Source: an uncultured Bacteroidia bacterium (GTDB lineage Bacteria > Bacteroidota > Bacteroidia > Bacteroidales > UBA932). From it: a stretch of DNA of 64,000 nucleotides. Under the pieces are notes generated by a model. It was not told the origin of the DNA. It made no database searches and saw nothing but the letters and a program-made list of their open reading frames with translations. Both the position numbers and the translations under genes were made by a program. Where the stretch lies: the NCBI GenBank assembly GCA_902785575.1, contig CACZZF010000012.1, positions 1 through 64,000 of the forward strand, read 5' to 3'. Below, piece by piece: positions 50,456-59,582 of the stretch; position 1 is the first letter of the stretch; each line of letters begins with the position of its first letter.

Positions 50456-51877
50456 CTACTTAACCTCCTTTTTGCCTGTTCCCTGCTCCTCAGGCACCTC
50501 CTTGCCTTTCATATATTCAGGAAGGCTCATTCCTGCCATCTTGAACAGATCCTGGAGCGGAGGGACTGAACCCATAAGTCCGGAGATGAAATTGGCGGTT
50601 GAAGTCTTGCCGTCCTTTCCACCATTGCCGTCCCAGACAGTGACCTTGTCGATCTTGATGCCCTTGACAGCCTCGACCTGAGTCTTGACAAGCTCAGGCA
50701 GACGATCGGAGATCATCATGAGCACAGCCTTCTGAGCGTCACCTTCAGCGGCACCGACCAACTGGGCGAAACCGTCAGCCTGCTTTGTCAAGATCTCGAG
50801 AGTACCGCGGGCCTGGGCCTCCATCTTGGCGTAGATGGCGTCAGCCTCTCCCTTGGCGGTCCTGCGGAGTTTCTCAGCCTGAGCCTCAGCCTCAATGATC
50901 TGGCGCTCCTTGTCAATCTGGGCGGGAACGACGATATTGGCCTGCTGGGTAGCTTTCTCCCTCTCGGCACGGGCAAGCTCAGCGTCACGCTCACTCTGGT
51001 AAGCCTCCTGGAGAGCCTTAGCGGCCTGGACCTTCTCAGCGGCCACAGCCAAACGGGCGGCCTCAGCCTCCTTCTCACGCCGGGCGGCGTCAGAGTTGGC
51101 GATCTCGATCTTAGAGGTGTTCTCTCCCTGAACCGCGAGAGCGTTAGCGGCAGCGGTCTTGATACGGGTATCCCTCTGAGTCTCAGCGATTCGTATGTCC
51201 TTATCCCTGTCAGCCTCAGCTTTACCGATCTCACCGAAACGGTTCTGCTCAGCGACACTCTTCTTAGCGTCATTGATAGCCTTAGCGGCAGCTTCCTTAC
51301 CAAGAGCCTCGATGTAACCGGACTCATCACGGATATCGGTGACGTTGACGTTGATGAGTTTCAGACCGATCTTACGAAGCTCAGCCTCAACATTCTGGCT
51401 GACGGCGGCGAGGAACTTGTCACGGTCGGCGTTGATTTCCTCGATGTCCATCGTCGCGATGACAAGACGGAGCTGACCGAAGAGAATATCAGTGGCGATG
51501 TTCTGGATGCTATCAGTAGAGAGTCCGAGCAAACGCTCAGCAGCGTTGGTCATACTGTCAGCCTCAGTGGAAATACCGACGGTGAAACGGCAAGGAACGT
51601 CAACACGGATGTTCTGCTTCGAAAGGGCGTTGGTGAGGTTGCACTCGATAGAGATAGGCTTGAGATCCAGGAAAGCATAATCCTGGAACACAGGCCAAAT
51701 GAATGCCGCGCCACCATGGATACACCTGGCGGATGAGATGGAGCCGCTCCTGTTCTTGCCGGTCTTACCGTAAATGACCAAAATCTTGTCTGAAGGGCAG
51801 CGTTTGTAGCGCTTCAGAATAGCCGCGAACGTCACAAATAGGACGGCGACAATGATGAGAATGAGAGTAATGTCCAT
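50456..51877 (-). CDS. Flotillin-family membrane scaffold protein
   Basis: 473 residues. One N-terminal membrane helix (LILIIVAVLFVTFAAILK), then an SPFH/band-7 domain (about 25-190: GAAFIWPVFQDYAFLDLKP, LTNALSKQNIRVDVPCRF, AAERLLGLSTDSIQNIA) and a long alanine/glutamate-rich coiled coil (about 200-370), followed by a glycine-containing C-terminus with DRLPELVKTQVEAVKGIKID. Flotillins form oligomeric scaffolds in the membrane and organise lipid domains and protein complexes. The NfeD-like gene upstream is its customary partner (as with YqiK/YuaF-type pairs). Confidence 0.92.
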   Translation of the reverse strand: MDITLILIIVAVLFVTFAAILKRYKRCPSDKILVIYGKTGKNRSGSISSARCIHGGAAFIWPVFQDYAFLDLKPISIECNLTNALSKQNIRVDVPCRFTVGISTEADSMTNAAERLLGLSTDSIQNIATDILFGQLRLVIATMDIEEINADRDKFLAAVSQNVEAELRKIGLKLINVNVTDIRDESGYIEALGKEAAAKAINDAKKSVAEQNRFGEIGKAEADRDKDIRIAETQRDTRIKTAAANALAVQGENTSKIEIANSDAARREKEAEAARLAVAAEKVQAAKALQEAYQSERDAELARAEREKATQQANIVVPAQIDKERQIIEAEAQAEKLRRTAKGEADAIYAKMEAQARGTLEILTKQADGFAQLVGAAEGDAQKAVLMMISDRLPELVKTQVEAVKGIKIDKVTVWDGNGGKDGKTSTANFISGLMGSVPPLQDLFKMAGMSLPEYMKGKEVPEEQGTGKKEVK

Positions 51878-51896
51878 AATTATAGGTTATTTGATG

Positions 51897-52508
51897 TTAT
51901 ATGATTGTAGGAGTGATTTCTTCCACTAAGAGGGTGTGCTCATTGATGACACCTATAACTTTGATAGGGGCGCCTGTGGGAATTGAATCGCCCTCGCAAA
52001 GGGCATCATACTCACGCACGGCGTTGTTAATAGTGATCTGTACCTTCCCTTCCCCTTTGCGCTCGCCGGGGATCGCGAGATAGACCTTGCCCTCGCAGCC
52101 GATAGCGGCTGTGTGGACGTTGATATTACCGCTCTGCTGCATTCCGCTCAGCCACTTGAACAGCCACATCACGGCAGCCACAAGGGCCACTCCAACGATG
52201 ACGGCAAGAAGCACAAGAAGGAAGTCGGAACCGATCTTATCGCGCATCAGAACCGCCGTCCATCCGAAGCCGAGACAGAAGTTCACGAAGTTGCGGAATG
52301 TGAGAAGGTTCATCGAAGGGTCGGCATCGAAAGAGCCGTCCGCTCCTCCCAAATCAACATCGCCGCTGACATCGGCGTCAATTCCTCCTTCTCCCCCGAC
52401 ACCGAGGAAGGTGAGAACAGTCTGGATGATGAAGATAAGCGTGGCCGAGAGGGTTATTGCCCAGAGGACCTGCATCATACTGCTAAGTGAATTCCACCAA
52501 GTGATCAT
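51897..52508 (-). CDS. NfeD-like membrane protein
   Basis: 203 residues from the ATG at 52508; the frame extends to 52583 through an AT-rich stretch that looks like leader sequence. Membrane helices near residues 15-40 (VLWAITLSATLIFIIQTVL), about 75-90 and about 100-122 (LLVLLAVIVGVALVAAVMWL). The C-terminal ~70 residues form an OB-fold-like domain (GCEGKVYLAIPGERKGEG, APIKVIGVINEHTLLVEEI). A Gly/Asp-rich loop (EGGIDADVSGDVDLGGADGS) sits between the helices. Typical partner of flotillin, which starts 19 bases downstream. Confidence 0.85.
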   Translation of the reverse strand: MITWWNSLSSMMQVLWAITLSATLIFIIQTVLTFLGVGGEGGIDADVSGDVDLGGADGSFDADPSMNLLTFRNFVNFCLGFGWTAVLMRDKIGSDFLLVLLAVIVGVALVAAVMWLFKWLSGMQQSGNINVHTAAIGCEGKVYLAIPGERKGEGKVQITINNAVREYDALCEGDSIPTGAPIKVIGVINEHTLLVEEITPTII

Positions 52509-52585
52509 AACGAATAGTTTTATGTTACTTTGGCAAATATATAAATAATTTATGAAAAACAATAATTTTTTCAAAAAATTCATAT

Positions 52586-52622
52586 AAAAAAAGACCGGTC
52601 CTAGCCAAAGCCGGCACCGGTC
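52586..52622 (-). terminator. Terminator of the M16 peptidase gene
   Basis: GACCGGT (52593-52599) and ACCGGTC (52616-52622) with an inner GCC/GGC pairing; minus-strand reading ends in seven T. Confidence 0.85.
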
Positions 52623-52642
52623 ATAAATTATCAGCGGAATAA

Positions 52643-55453
52643 TTATTCAGTAGTCTTTCCCGGCATCTGGGCGAACTCAAGGAAATTACCCGATTCGTAA
52701 AGCTTGCGGGCAGCTTCCTTGATTCCTTCCTTGGTCAAGGACGCCACTGCCTCCTCATACTCCTTGTCGTAATCAAATCCGAACTTGGCGTACCTGACCA
52801 GATTATTCATCCAGTAGCTGTTGCTGATCCTGTTCTCCGGAACATTCTTCTTGAAATTCTCCAAGGTGCGGTTGAACTGCTCATCGGTAGGGCCGTTCTC
52901 AGCGAGTTTACGGAACTCGTCCCTGGCCATCGCCCTAAGTTTATCGGCCATTTCAGGCTTGCACTCGAAAGCGACCTGCATAATGTACATCGGCTCGGGC
53001 TCCAGACCAGCGTTTGCGGAAGAGGACGCACCATAGGTTCCACCCTCGTCCTCGCGCAAAGTCTCAACATAAATCTGATCAAGCACATAGCTGACCGCAC
53101 TAGCCAACACGTCATCCTTCACAGTGTAAGGCCTGTAATCAGAATAAACCTCAACCACGGTTGACTTGGGGGTCTCCATGTCTGTCTGGATGGTCTTTAT
53201 ATTCTCTCCCTTGACAATCCTCGGGGCGAGATCCTTGATCCCCTTCGTCTTCTTACCCTTAGGAAGAGAGCCTATATACTTCTCCACCAACGGTTTCAAA
53301 GAGTCGAGATCCACATCACCTGTTATAACCATAACACTTCCCGCGGCGGAGGCGAACATTTTACGGTAATTCTTCTCCACGGTCTGGAGATTCGCCTTGT
53401 CAAGGGTCTCCATAGAGATGAACTGACTCCTGGGATTGCCTCCGTAAAGGAAATCGCTAAACTCCTTCTGCAACTTGAACTGCGGAGTACCCAGCGCGTT
53501 AGGCAGCACAGCCTTCAACTGGGCGATAGCGTTATCCCATTCCTCCTGGTCAAAGCGAGGATCAGTATAAGTCAAGTAAACCAACTGAAGAGCGGTCTCA
53601 AGATCTTTGACAGAAGAGGAGCCACTGACGCCGTTGTAGAGCCCGTCAATGAAGGCGCCGACCCGAAGATTCTTTCCGGAAAGCATCTTGGTGACCTCCG
53701 TGTTCTTAAACTTGGACACACCCTGCATGGCGTCGAATGTGCTGTAAATATTGCTGTCGAAGGAAGTCATATCCTCATCAGAAATGAGGTTATGACCGCC
53801 AGCTTTATACAAAGTGAAGAGTATCTGGTCTTTCTTGTGGTCGGTAGGCAGGACAATGACCTTAACCCCGTTCTTTAGATTCCATTCTGTGGAACCGTAG
53901 ATTGAAGTGCCGCTCTTCTTCACCGGAGATCCTTTCAAGACAGATGGGTCCATGAACGGCTCGGTGGCGGTGTCCTCAGCGGGAGCCTCGATCTCAGCGG
54001 CTTTGGCAGCCTCAAGAGCGGAAAGCAACTGTTCCTTTGAAGGAGTGGCGATCCCGTCCTTCTGAGGCCCGCTGTAAATCATGACCAAATTCCCTTCCGG
54101 AATAATCTGGGAGACCATCTGATTGAGGATATTGGCATCGATCTGAGCAAGAAAAGCCTTGGCGAGATCATACTCCGCCTGGGGCTCCATATATGCCTGA
54201 TTGTCAAAGAAATTGCTGATGAGAGGATGCACGAACTCAGGATTTTTCCTGGTGTCAGCCTCATTGACAGCCTTCTCCAAATAAGCCAGGATGTTATCCT
54301 TCGCCCTTGTGACCTCGCCCTCAGAGAAACCGAAACGACTCATCTTCTGGAGCTCCACAAGGAAAGCCTGGAGGCCACCGAGGATGTTGTCCTCTTTAAG
54401 AGCGACACGGCCGATAACAGCTTCAAAGTCCTCGCACAACTTGCCGATACCGAACATTCCCTGAAGGAATGGAGCGTCAGCCTTGGAAGTGATATCCGTG
54501 AGACGTTCTGACATCACGTTAGAGACCAGATTCTCGATAAGGTCAATGGAGAATCCGGCGGTGGTGCTATTCAAAGCCTCATCACGTGCGTCACTTTCCC
54601 AAAGGATTTCGACAGTAGGCATAGTGGTCTCGGGATCGGTGATGATTCCAATACGGGGCTCAGTGAACTCAGTCAAGGTGAATTTATCCTTTGGTTTAGG
54701 GTTCTCAGCGGCGGGAATATCAGCCCAAGTGGCCTTGATCTTGGCCTCAACAGCATCCACATCCACATCACCTACCACGATAACAGCCTGGTTGCCGGGA
54801 TGGTACCAAGTATGGTAGAAATTCACAAGGCTTTCGGGCTTGAAGGTCTCCAGGTTCTCCTGGCTGCCTATCAGCGTGCAAGTGGAGTACTTGTTGTCAC
54901 CATAATAATAAGGAAGGGAGCGCTCGAAAGTCCTCCATTGGGCGTTTCTGCGGCTACGCCTTTCCTCGATAATGACCGGCCTCTCCTTATCGATCTCCAC
55001 TGGATCATTGGTCACGAAGTGGGAATAATCGTGAAGAATAAGGAGGCAGGTGTCAACGACCGTCTCACGGACCAGAGGTATATTATTGAGCATATACTGG
55101 GTCTGGTCAATACCGGTCGAGGCGTTAACATTGCCTCCGAAAGAGGCACCTATGCTCTGGAGCCAGTCAAGCAAGGCTTTTCCGGGAAAGTTCTTGGTAC
55201 CGTTAAAGCACATATGCTCAAGGAAATGGGCCAGACCGTCCTGGTCAGGAGTCTCCTGGATAGCTCCCACGTTTGTGGCTAAATAGAACTCAGCTCTCTG
55301 GGCTGGTTTGTCGTTGTGACGGATGTAATAGGTCAATCCGTTCTCCAGAGTCCCTTTACGGACCGCCGGATCATTCGGAAGCTGCTGAGCGCCAGCCAGT
55401 GACGAGATGGCGCAAATCGCGGCAGCGGCAAAAAAGGTAAGGATCTTCTTCAT
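52643..55453 (-). CDS. M16 family zinc metallopeptidase (pitrilysin-like)
   Basis: 936 residues, a full-length two-half M16 enzyme. Signal peptide to about residue 22 (SSLAGAQ). N-terminal half with inverted zinc motif HFLEH at 76-80 in GLAHFLEHMCFNG, and a downstream glutamate in the YSHFVTNDPVEIDKERPVII region; the second half (from about 510) is the inactive homologous half. Members act in the periplasm on peptides and small proteins. It stands after a ferredoxin terminator on the minus strand; whether it has its own promoter is unclear. Confidence 0.94.
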   Translation of the reverse strand: MKKILTFFAAAAICAISSLAGAQQLPNDPAVRKGTLENGLTYYIRHNDKPAQRAEFYLATNVGAIQETPDQDGLAHFLEHMCFNGTKNFPGKALLDWLQSIGASFGGNVNASTGIDQTQYMLNNIPLVRETVVDTCLLILHDYSHFVTNDPVEIDKERPVIIEERRSRRNAQWRTFERSLPYYYGDNKYSTCTLIGSQENLETFKPESLVNFYHTWYHPGNQAVIVVGDVDVDAVEAKIKATWADIPAAENPKPKDKFTLTEFTEPRIGIITDPETTMPTVEILWESDARDEALNSTTAGFSIDLIENLVSNVMSERLTDITSKADAPFLQGMFGIGKLCEDFEAVIGRVALKEDNILGGLQAFLVELQKMSRFGFSEGEVTRAKDNILAYLEKAVNEADTRKNPEFVHPLISNFFDNQAYMEPQAEYDLAKAFLAQIDANILNQMVSQIIPEGNLVMIYSGPQKDGIATPSKEQLLSALEAAKAAEIEAPAEDTATEPFMDPSVLKGSPVKKSGTSIYGSTEWNLKNGVKVIVLPTDHKKDQILFTLYKAGGHNLISDEDMTSFDSNIYSTFDAMQGVSKFKNTEVTKMLSGKNLRVGAFIDGLYNGVSGSSSVKDLETALQLVYLTYTDPRFDQEEWDNAIAQLKAVLPNALGTPQFKLQKEFSDFLYGGNPRSQFISMETLDKANLQTVEKNYRKMFASAAGSVMVITGDVDLDSLKPLVEKYIGSLPKGKKTKGIKDLAPRIVKGENIKTIQTDMETPKSTVVEVYSDYRPYTVKDDVLASAVSYVLDQIYVETLREDEGGTYGASSSANAGLEPEPMYIMQVAFECKPEMADKLRAMARDEFRKLAENGPTDEQFNRTLENFKKNVPENRISNSYWMNNLVRYAKFGFDYDKEYEEAVASLTKEGIKEAARKLYESGNFLEFAQMPGKTTE

Positions 55454-55477
55454 TTATTATTGTCTAGTTTTACCTTA

Positions 55478-55504
55478 AAAAAACTCCGCGCCAATGGCAC
55501 GGAG
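55478..55504 (-). terminator. Terminator of the ferredoxin gene
   Basis: CTCCGCGCC (55484-55492) and GGCACGGAG (55496-55504) pair with a G-U; on the minus strand the stem is followed by seven T. It lies 22 bases downstream of the ferredoxin stop and before the M16 start. Confidence 0.85.
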
Positions 55505-55526
55505 TACATACGACGTTTGACGGAAA

Positions 55527-55700
55527 TTACTCAGCGGGAGAGATAGCGCCCATGGGGCAGGCGTCAGCGCATGTTCCGCAGTCAATGCAGACATCAGGAT
55601 CAATGGTGTAGAAGTCACCCTCGTGGATGGCGCCCTGAGGGCACTCTCCAGCGCAAGTTCCGCAAGCGATGCAATCAGTTTCAGAAATCTTGTAAGCCAT
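55527..55700 (-). CDS. 2[4Fe-4S] ferredoxin
   Basis: 57 residues from the ATG at 55700 to the TAA at 55527-55529. Two complete clusters: CIACGTCAGECP (near residue 10) and CIDCGTCADACP (near residue 38), each CxxCxxCxxxCP, in a short clostridial-type ferredoxin (MAYKISETDC at the start). It carries low-potential electrons in the cytosol and is a natural acceptor for NifJ about 8 kb upstream. Own promoter box (TATATTTG at 55727-55720) and own terminator: monocistronic and probably highly expressed. Confidence 0.95.
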   Translation of the reverse strand: MAYKISETDCIACGTCAGECPQGAIHEGDFYTIDPDVCIDCGTCADACPMGAISPAE

Positions 55701-55719
55701 AATACCTTTTATTTTTTGA

Positions 55720-55727
55720 CAAATATA
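55720..55727 (-). promoter_or_regulatory. Promoter -7 box for the ferredoxin gene
   Basis: TATATTTG on the minus strand, about 20 bases before the ATG at 55700. Confidence 0.55.
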
Positions 55728-55736
55728 CTAAAATTT

Positions 55737-56930
55737 TTAATCTATCCAACCGGTCAGGAACAGGTTCATGATCGGTCTCGAAGGAGAATTGGTTATCAAA
55801 GTCATGATCACGAGACACTCCCCTTTGGGGAACGAGGTGGTATCGAGCGTGACGTCCAGAGTCCCTTTGGAACCCGGAGCGATCTCATTGAAAGCCGATA
55901 CTACCAGCTTAGAACTCTCTGAATCAACCTTGTAGACTTTGAATGCGCTCTTGCCTTTATTTGAGATCTCGAACGATCCCTTCACCTTGGTCCCTGCCTT
56001 GACCTTTCCGAAGGAGAAGGTGCTCTCGGCGGCTACCGGGATGGGAGCGGAGTCCCGTTGTTCTTTAGTGTATGACGAGAAATTTTCTTTAGTGATCGTG
56101 AAAATACCTATCTTGGACTTGCCAGCGCCAAGCTCAGGGTTTGGATCAGCGACAATGGCTTCCGTCCCCGCGGCTTCCTTCACCGCCTCCACAGCCGGCC
56201 TGACAACCGCCTTGTATGTCTTTCCGTCAACAACCGGAGTAGCATAATAATAATTCTTGCCCCAATGGTTCCTGTCAGCTGTGACAGTATATGCCAACTT
56301 GGCTGTACCACCAGCCGGAATCGGATTCTCAGATAGCTTGAGGGAAAGACCGGAACTCACATCGGAGAACTTTACCTGAAGAGGTTTATTCCCAAGGTTG
56401 GCGACCAGGAACTCACCGCTCTTCTGCTGCTCCTGTGAAAGGTTCCCGCCCTTGATGTCAACCTCCTTGAAACCCAAGTTGCCGAAGCGGATCGTATATA
56501 ACTCACTAAGACTGAGTTTTTTCTTGTGGCTCTCTCCCCTCAGGCGAAGTATCACAGGCTGCTTGGGCTCTGAGAAATACACAGTCAAATTCTTGTCAAA
56601 AGGATAGCCACCCTCGTCGTTCTTGTAAGTCGCTTTGATAGTTCCTTTTTCTCCGGGTTTAAGAGGCTGTTTGGTCCACTCGACATCAGTGCAACCGCAT
56701 GATGAGACAACGCTGTATATAACCAGAGGCTTGTCTCCGACATTAGTAGCGGTAAAGGTAGCCGTCACCGGTCCGTCTGTCACGAGGATATCCCCGAAAT
56801 CATGGACTATCTTGTCAAGACGGACGACTCCACCGAAAGTGTTGTCAGCCCCCGACCCTTGAGCGAAAGCCACCAAAGTGGAGCCCATCAGGAAGACGGT
56901 TGCCAAAATATATGTGAGGACCTTTCTCAT
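55737..56930 (-). CDS. DUF1573 domain-containing exported protein
   Basis: 397 residues from the ATG at 56930 (an ATG at 56939 is also possible; the frame extends to 56981 across the promoter). Signal peptide MRKVLTYILATVFLMGSTLVAFAQ. Two DUF1573 Ig-like units: the first with KIVHDFGDILVTDGPVTATF, SVVSSCGCTDVEWTKQPLKP and GTIKATYKNDEG, the second near the C-terminus (TFSFGKVKAGTKVKGSFEI, IAPGSKGTLDVTLDT). DUF1573 proteins are widespread Bacteroidota envelope proteins of unknown role. Divergent from parE. Confidence 0.92.
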   Translation of the reverse strand: MRKVLTYILATVFLMGSTLVAFAQGSGADNTFGGVVRLDKIVHDFGDILVTDGPVTATFTATNVGDKPLVIYSVVSSCGCTDVEWTKQPLKPGEKGTIKATYKNDEGGYPFDKNLTVYFSEPKQPVILRLRGESHKKKLSLSELYTIRFGNLGFKEVDIKGGNLSQEQQKSGEFLVANLGNKPLQVKFSDVSSGLSLKLSENPIPAGGTAKLAYTVTADRNHWGKNYYYATPVVDGKTYKAVVRPAVEAVKEAAGTEAIVADPNPELGAGKSKIGIFTITKENFSSYTKEQRDSAPIPVAAESTFSFGKVKAGTKVKGSFEISNKGKSAFKVYKVDSESSKLVVSAFNEIAPGSKGTLDVTLDTTSFPKGECLVIMTLITNSPSRPIMNLFLTGWID

Positions 56931-56978
56931 TATTATCATGCTTTCCCGGAAGGCCTTTGCAAATACCTTTCCAAAACG

Positions 56979-57010
56979 CAAAAATAAGGTTAATAAGATA
57001 CTTTTTCAAA
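56979..57010 (-). promoter_or_regulatory. Promoter of the DUF1573 gene
   Basis: Minus strand TTTG (57010-57007), 20 bases, TATTTTTG (56986-56979): full consensus. Transcription near 56972 excludes the 56981 start and supports 56930/56939. Confidence 0.7.
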
Positions 57011-57026
57011 TACCGCCAAAAATTCG

Positions 57027-57034
57027 TAATTTTG
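57027..57034 (+). promoter_or_regulatory. Promoter -7 box for the parE operon
   Basis: TAATTTTG, about 26 bases before the ATG at 57061, divergent from the DUF1573 promoter. Confidence 0.5.
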
Positions 57035-57060
57035 TATGATTTGATTGAAAGTAATCGGAG

Positions 57061-58998
57061 ATGGCAGAAAAACGGACATTTGAGGAATATACCGACGCCA
57101 ACATAAAGACCCTGGAGGGAGTTGAGCACATCCGGCGCAGACCGGGAATGTACATCGGCCGCCTGGGCAACGGCTCCAACCCTGGAGACGGCATCTACGT
57201 TCTTCTAAAGGAGATCGTGGACAACTGTATCGATGAGTTTTCTGCCGGGTACGGTAATAAGGTGCTCATCGACATCGACGGGAAGCAGGTCAAAGTCAGG
57301 GACTTCGGCCGTGGTATCCCACTCGGTTCCGTCGTCAAGGCGACCAGCGAGCTCAACACTGGCGGCAAATTCGACGACAAGGTATTCAAAAAGTCCGTCG
57401 GTCTGAACGGTGTCGGAACCAAGGCTGTCAACGCCTTGTCCGAGAAATTCTACGTGGAGTCATTCCGTGAGGGAGAGAGTTCATGGGCGACCTATGAGAG
57501 AGGAGAGCTGAAAGACAGCGGGAAGAAGGAAAAAGTCAACGAGAAGAACGGCACACTGGTGGTTTTCACCCCGGATAACGAGATGTTCGGAGGCTTCGAG
57601 TTCAACATGGACTATGTCGAGACCATGGTGAAGAACTATTCCTACCTCAAGAAAGGCCTGACCTTGACGTTGAACGGAGTGTCTTACAAGTCAGACAACG
57701 GACTGCTCGACCTCGTCAAGGAAAACATGTCCGAGACTCCTCTGTATGAGCCGATCCACCTCGAGGATGACGACATCGAAGTCGTGCTTACACACGGCAA
57801 CTCCTACGGTGAGAATATCTCCTCTTTCGTCAACGGCCAGAACACCCGCGACGGCGGCACGCACTTGGCTGCGTTCAGGGAGGCCATCGCGAAGACCCTC
57901 AAGGACTATTTCAAGAAAGATTACAAACCCGAGGACTGCCGTCAGGGCATCATCGGTGCCATAAGCATCCAGATCCAGGAGCCTAATTTCGAGGGCCAGA
58001 CCAAGACCAAGCTCGGCTCCACATACATGTGGGAGAAATACAAGACTGACGAGCACGGCAAAAAGATCCAGAATCCTGACGGATCTCTGGAAATCGACAG
58101 AGGCCCGACGATCAGGTCATTTGTCAATGACTTCGTGGCCCGCCACCTGGACAACTACCTCAGAATCCATCTGGACCTTGTACCAATTATCGAGAATAAG
58201 ATCAAGGAGTCACAGGCGGAGCGTGAGGAAATCGCCGGTATCCAGAAGAAGACACGTGAAAGGAACAAGAAGGCCAATGTCTACAACAAGAAACTCCGCG
58301 ACTGTCGCTACCACTTCTGCGACAAGATGCCGAAGGACAAGGAGGATTTGGCCGAGAAGACCAGCATATTCATCACTGAGGGAGACTCCGCTTCCGGAAC
58401 CATCACGAAGGTCAGGGACGCCAACTACCAGGCAGTGTTCAGCCTCCGTGGCAAACCGATCAACTGCTATAAGGAGAGCCGTAAGAGAGTGGCTGAGAAT
58501 GAGGAGCTTAACCTGCTCATCTCCGCCCTCGGAGTCGAGGACGACCTTGACAACCTCCGTTACAACAACATCATAGTCGCCACCGATGCTGATGACGACG
58601 GCATGCACATCAGGATGCTGGTTTTGACTTTCTTCATGAAGTATTACCCGGACCTGATTAGAAGAGGGCACGTTCATATCCTTCAGACTCCCCTGTTCAG
58701 GGTCGCCAACAAAAAAGAAAGACGGTACTGCTACACATCAGAGGAAAAGGAGAAGGCTATCAAGGCTCTGAAGACAGCCGTACAGATCACCCGTTTCAAA
58801 GGTCTCGGAGAGATTTCCCCGGACGAGTTTGTCGGCTTCATCGGGGATGACATGAGACTTGACCTGGTCAAACTCTCGGACGAGGAGTCGATCTCGGACA
58901 TCATGGAGTTCTATATGGGCGACAACACGATTGACCGCCAGAACTTCATCAGGGCCAATCTGAAATCTGAGGAAGAATTGGAAGACGTTAACATCTAA
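57061..58998 (+). CDS. parE: DNA topoisomerase IV subunit B (ParE type)
   Basis: 645 residues. ATPase subunit of a type IIA topoisomerase that, with ParC, decatenates daughter chromosomes. GHKL ATPase: LEGVEHIRRRPGMYIG, EIVDNCIDEFSAGYG, VRDFGRGIPLG, VGLNGVGTKAVNAL; then the transducer, and the TOPRIM part with ITEGDSASGTITKVRD, ATDADDDGMHIRML and FKGLGEIS. The size and short C-terminus fit ParE rather than the larger GyrB, but the two cannot be separated with certainty by eye. The ParC gene is not in the window. First gene of an operon with an acyltransferase and a ligase. Confidence 0.9.
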   Translation: MAEKRTFEEYTDANIKTLEGVEHIRRRPGMYIGRLGNGSNPGDGIYVLLKEIVDNCIDEFSAGYGNKVLIDIDGKQVKVRDFGRGIPLGSVVKATSELNTGGKFDDKVFKKSVGLNGVGTKAVNALSEKFYVESFREGESSWATYERGELKDSGKKEKVNEKNGTLVVFTPDNEMFGGFEFNMDYVETMVKNYSYLKKGLTLTLNGVSYKSDNGLLDLVKENMSETPLYEPIHLEDDDIEVVLTHGNSYGENISSFVNGQNTRDGGTHLAAFREAIAKTLKDYFKKDYKPEDCRQGIIGAISIQIQEPNFEGQTKTKLGSTYMWEKYKTDEHGKKIQNPDGSLEIDRGPTIRSFVNDFVARHLDNYLRIHLDLVPIIENKIKESQAEREEIAGIQKKTRERNKKANVYNKKLRDCRYHFCDKMPKDKEDLAEKTSIFITEGDSASGTITKVRDANYQAVFSLRGKPINCYKESRKRVAENEELNLLISALGVEDDLDNLRYNNIIVATDADDDGMHIRMLVLTFFMKYYPDLIRRGHVHILQTPLFRVANKKERRYCYTSEEKEKAIKALKTAVQITRFKGLGEISPDEFVGFIGDDMRLDLVKLSDEESISDIMEFYMGDNTIDRQNFIRANLKSEEELEDVNI

Positions 58999-59010
58999 TG
59001 AGTTAAGAAT

Positions 59011-59571
59011 ATGACACGTTGGGCTAGATTCTGCGGATGGATGCTTAAGAAGATGGGATGGACTGTTGTCGGAGGCCCTGTGCCCGAGAAGAAAGCCATC
59101 ATTCTCGGAGTTCCTCATACCTCGGCGATGGATTTTGTCATCTCGTACTTGTTCTACACCCAGTTCGGTGCCCAGAAGGCCCATGTGATGATCAAGAAAG
59201 AGTTCTTCTTCTGGCCTATAGGACCGCTTATCAAGAAGATGGGAGCCATCCCCGTAGACCGTAGCAACGCCACGTCTCTCGTCAAGAGCATGATTGAGCA
59301 GATGGAAGACAAGGATACCTTTATCCTCGCCATAGCGCCGGAAGGCACCCGTAAAGCTACCAAGAAGTGGAAGACAGGCTATCATCTGATCGCCAAAACA
59401 GCGAACGTGCCTGTTTACCTCGGCTATTTCGACTGGGGCCGAAAAAGGGTCAGCGCCGGGGAGAAAGTAGAGCTTACTGATGACGCCAGGGCTGACACGG
59501 ACAGGATCCAGGCGATATATGAGTCGATGCATCTTCAGGGCAAAAACCCCGAAGGTTTCATAACCCATTAA
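59011..59571 (+). CDS. PlsC-like 1-acylglycerol-3-phosphate acyltransferase
   Basis: 186 residues, shorter than most PlsC. The catalytic HxxxxD is HTSAMD at 36-41, with FFFWPIGPLIKKMGAIPVDR, and the second conserved block APEGTRKATKKWKTGYH. It transfers acyl chains to (lyso)phosphatidate or related acceptors at the membrane. Twelve bases after parE and 11 before the acyl-CoA/ACP ligase gene, with which it plausibly works in lipid recycling; the parE link is unexplained. Confidence 0.9.
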   Translation: MTRWARFCGWMLKKMGWTVVGGPVPEKKAIILGVPHTSAMDFVISYLFYTQFGAQKAHVMIKKEFFFWPIGPLIKKMGAIPVDRSNATSLVKSMIEQMEDKDTFILAIAPEGTRKATKKWKTGYHLIAKTANVPVYLGYFDWGRKRVSAGEKVELTDDARADTDRIQAIYESMHLQGKNPEGFITH

Positions 59572-59582
59572 TATTTTAAAAC

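Noticed and set aside
52509..52583. Longer N-terminus of the NfeD-like protein
   Set aside because: AT-rich leader with non-typical residues; the ATG at 52508 begins just before the first membrane helix.
58738..59568. 276-codon open frame antisense to parE and the acyltransferase
   Set aside because: Opposite two conserved genes, no domain, no start signals.
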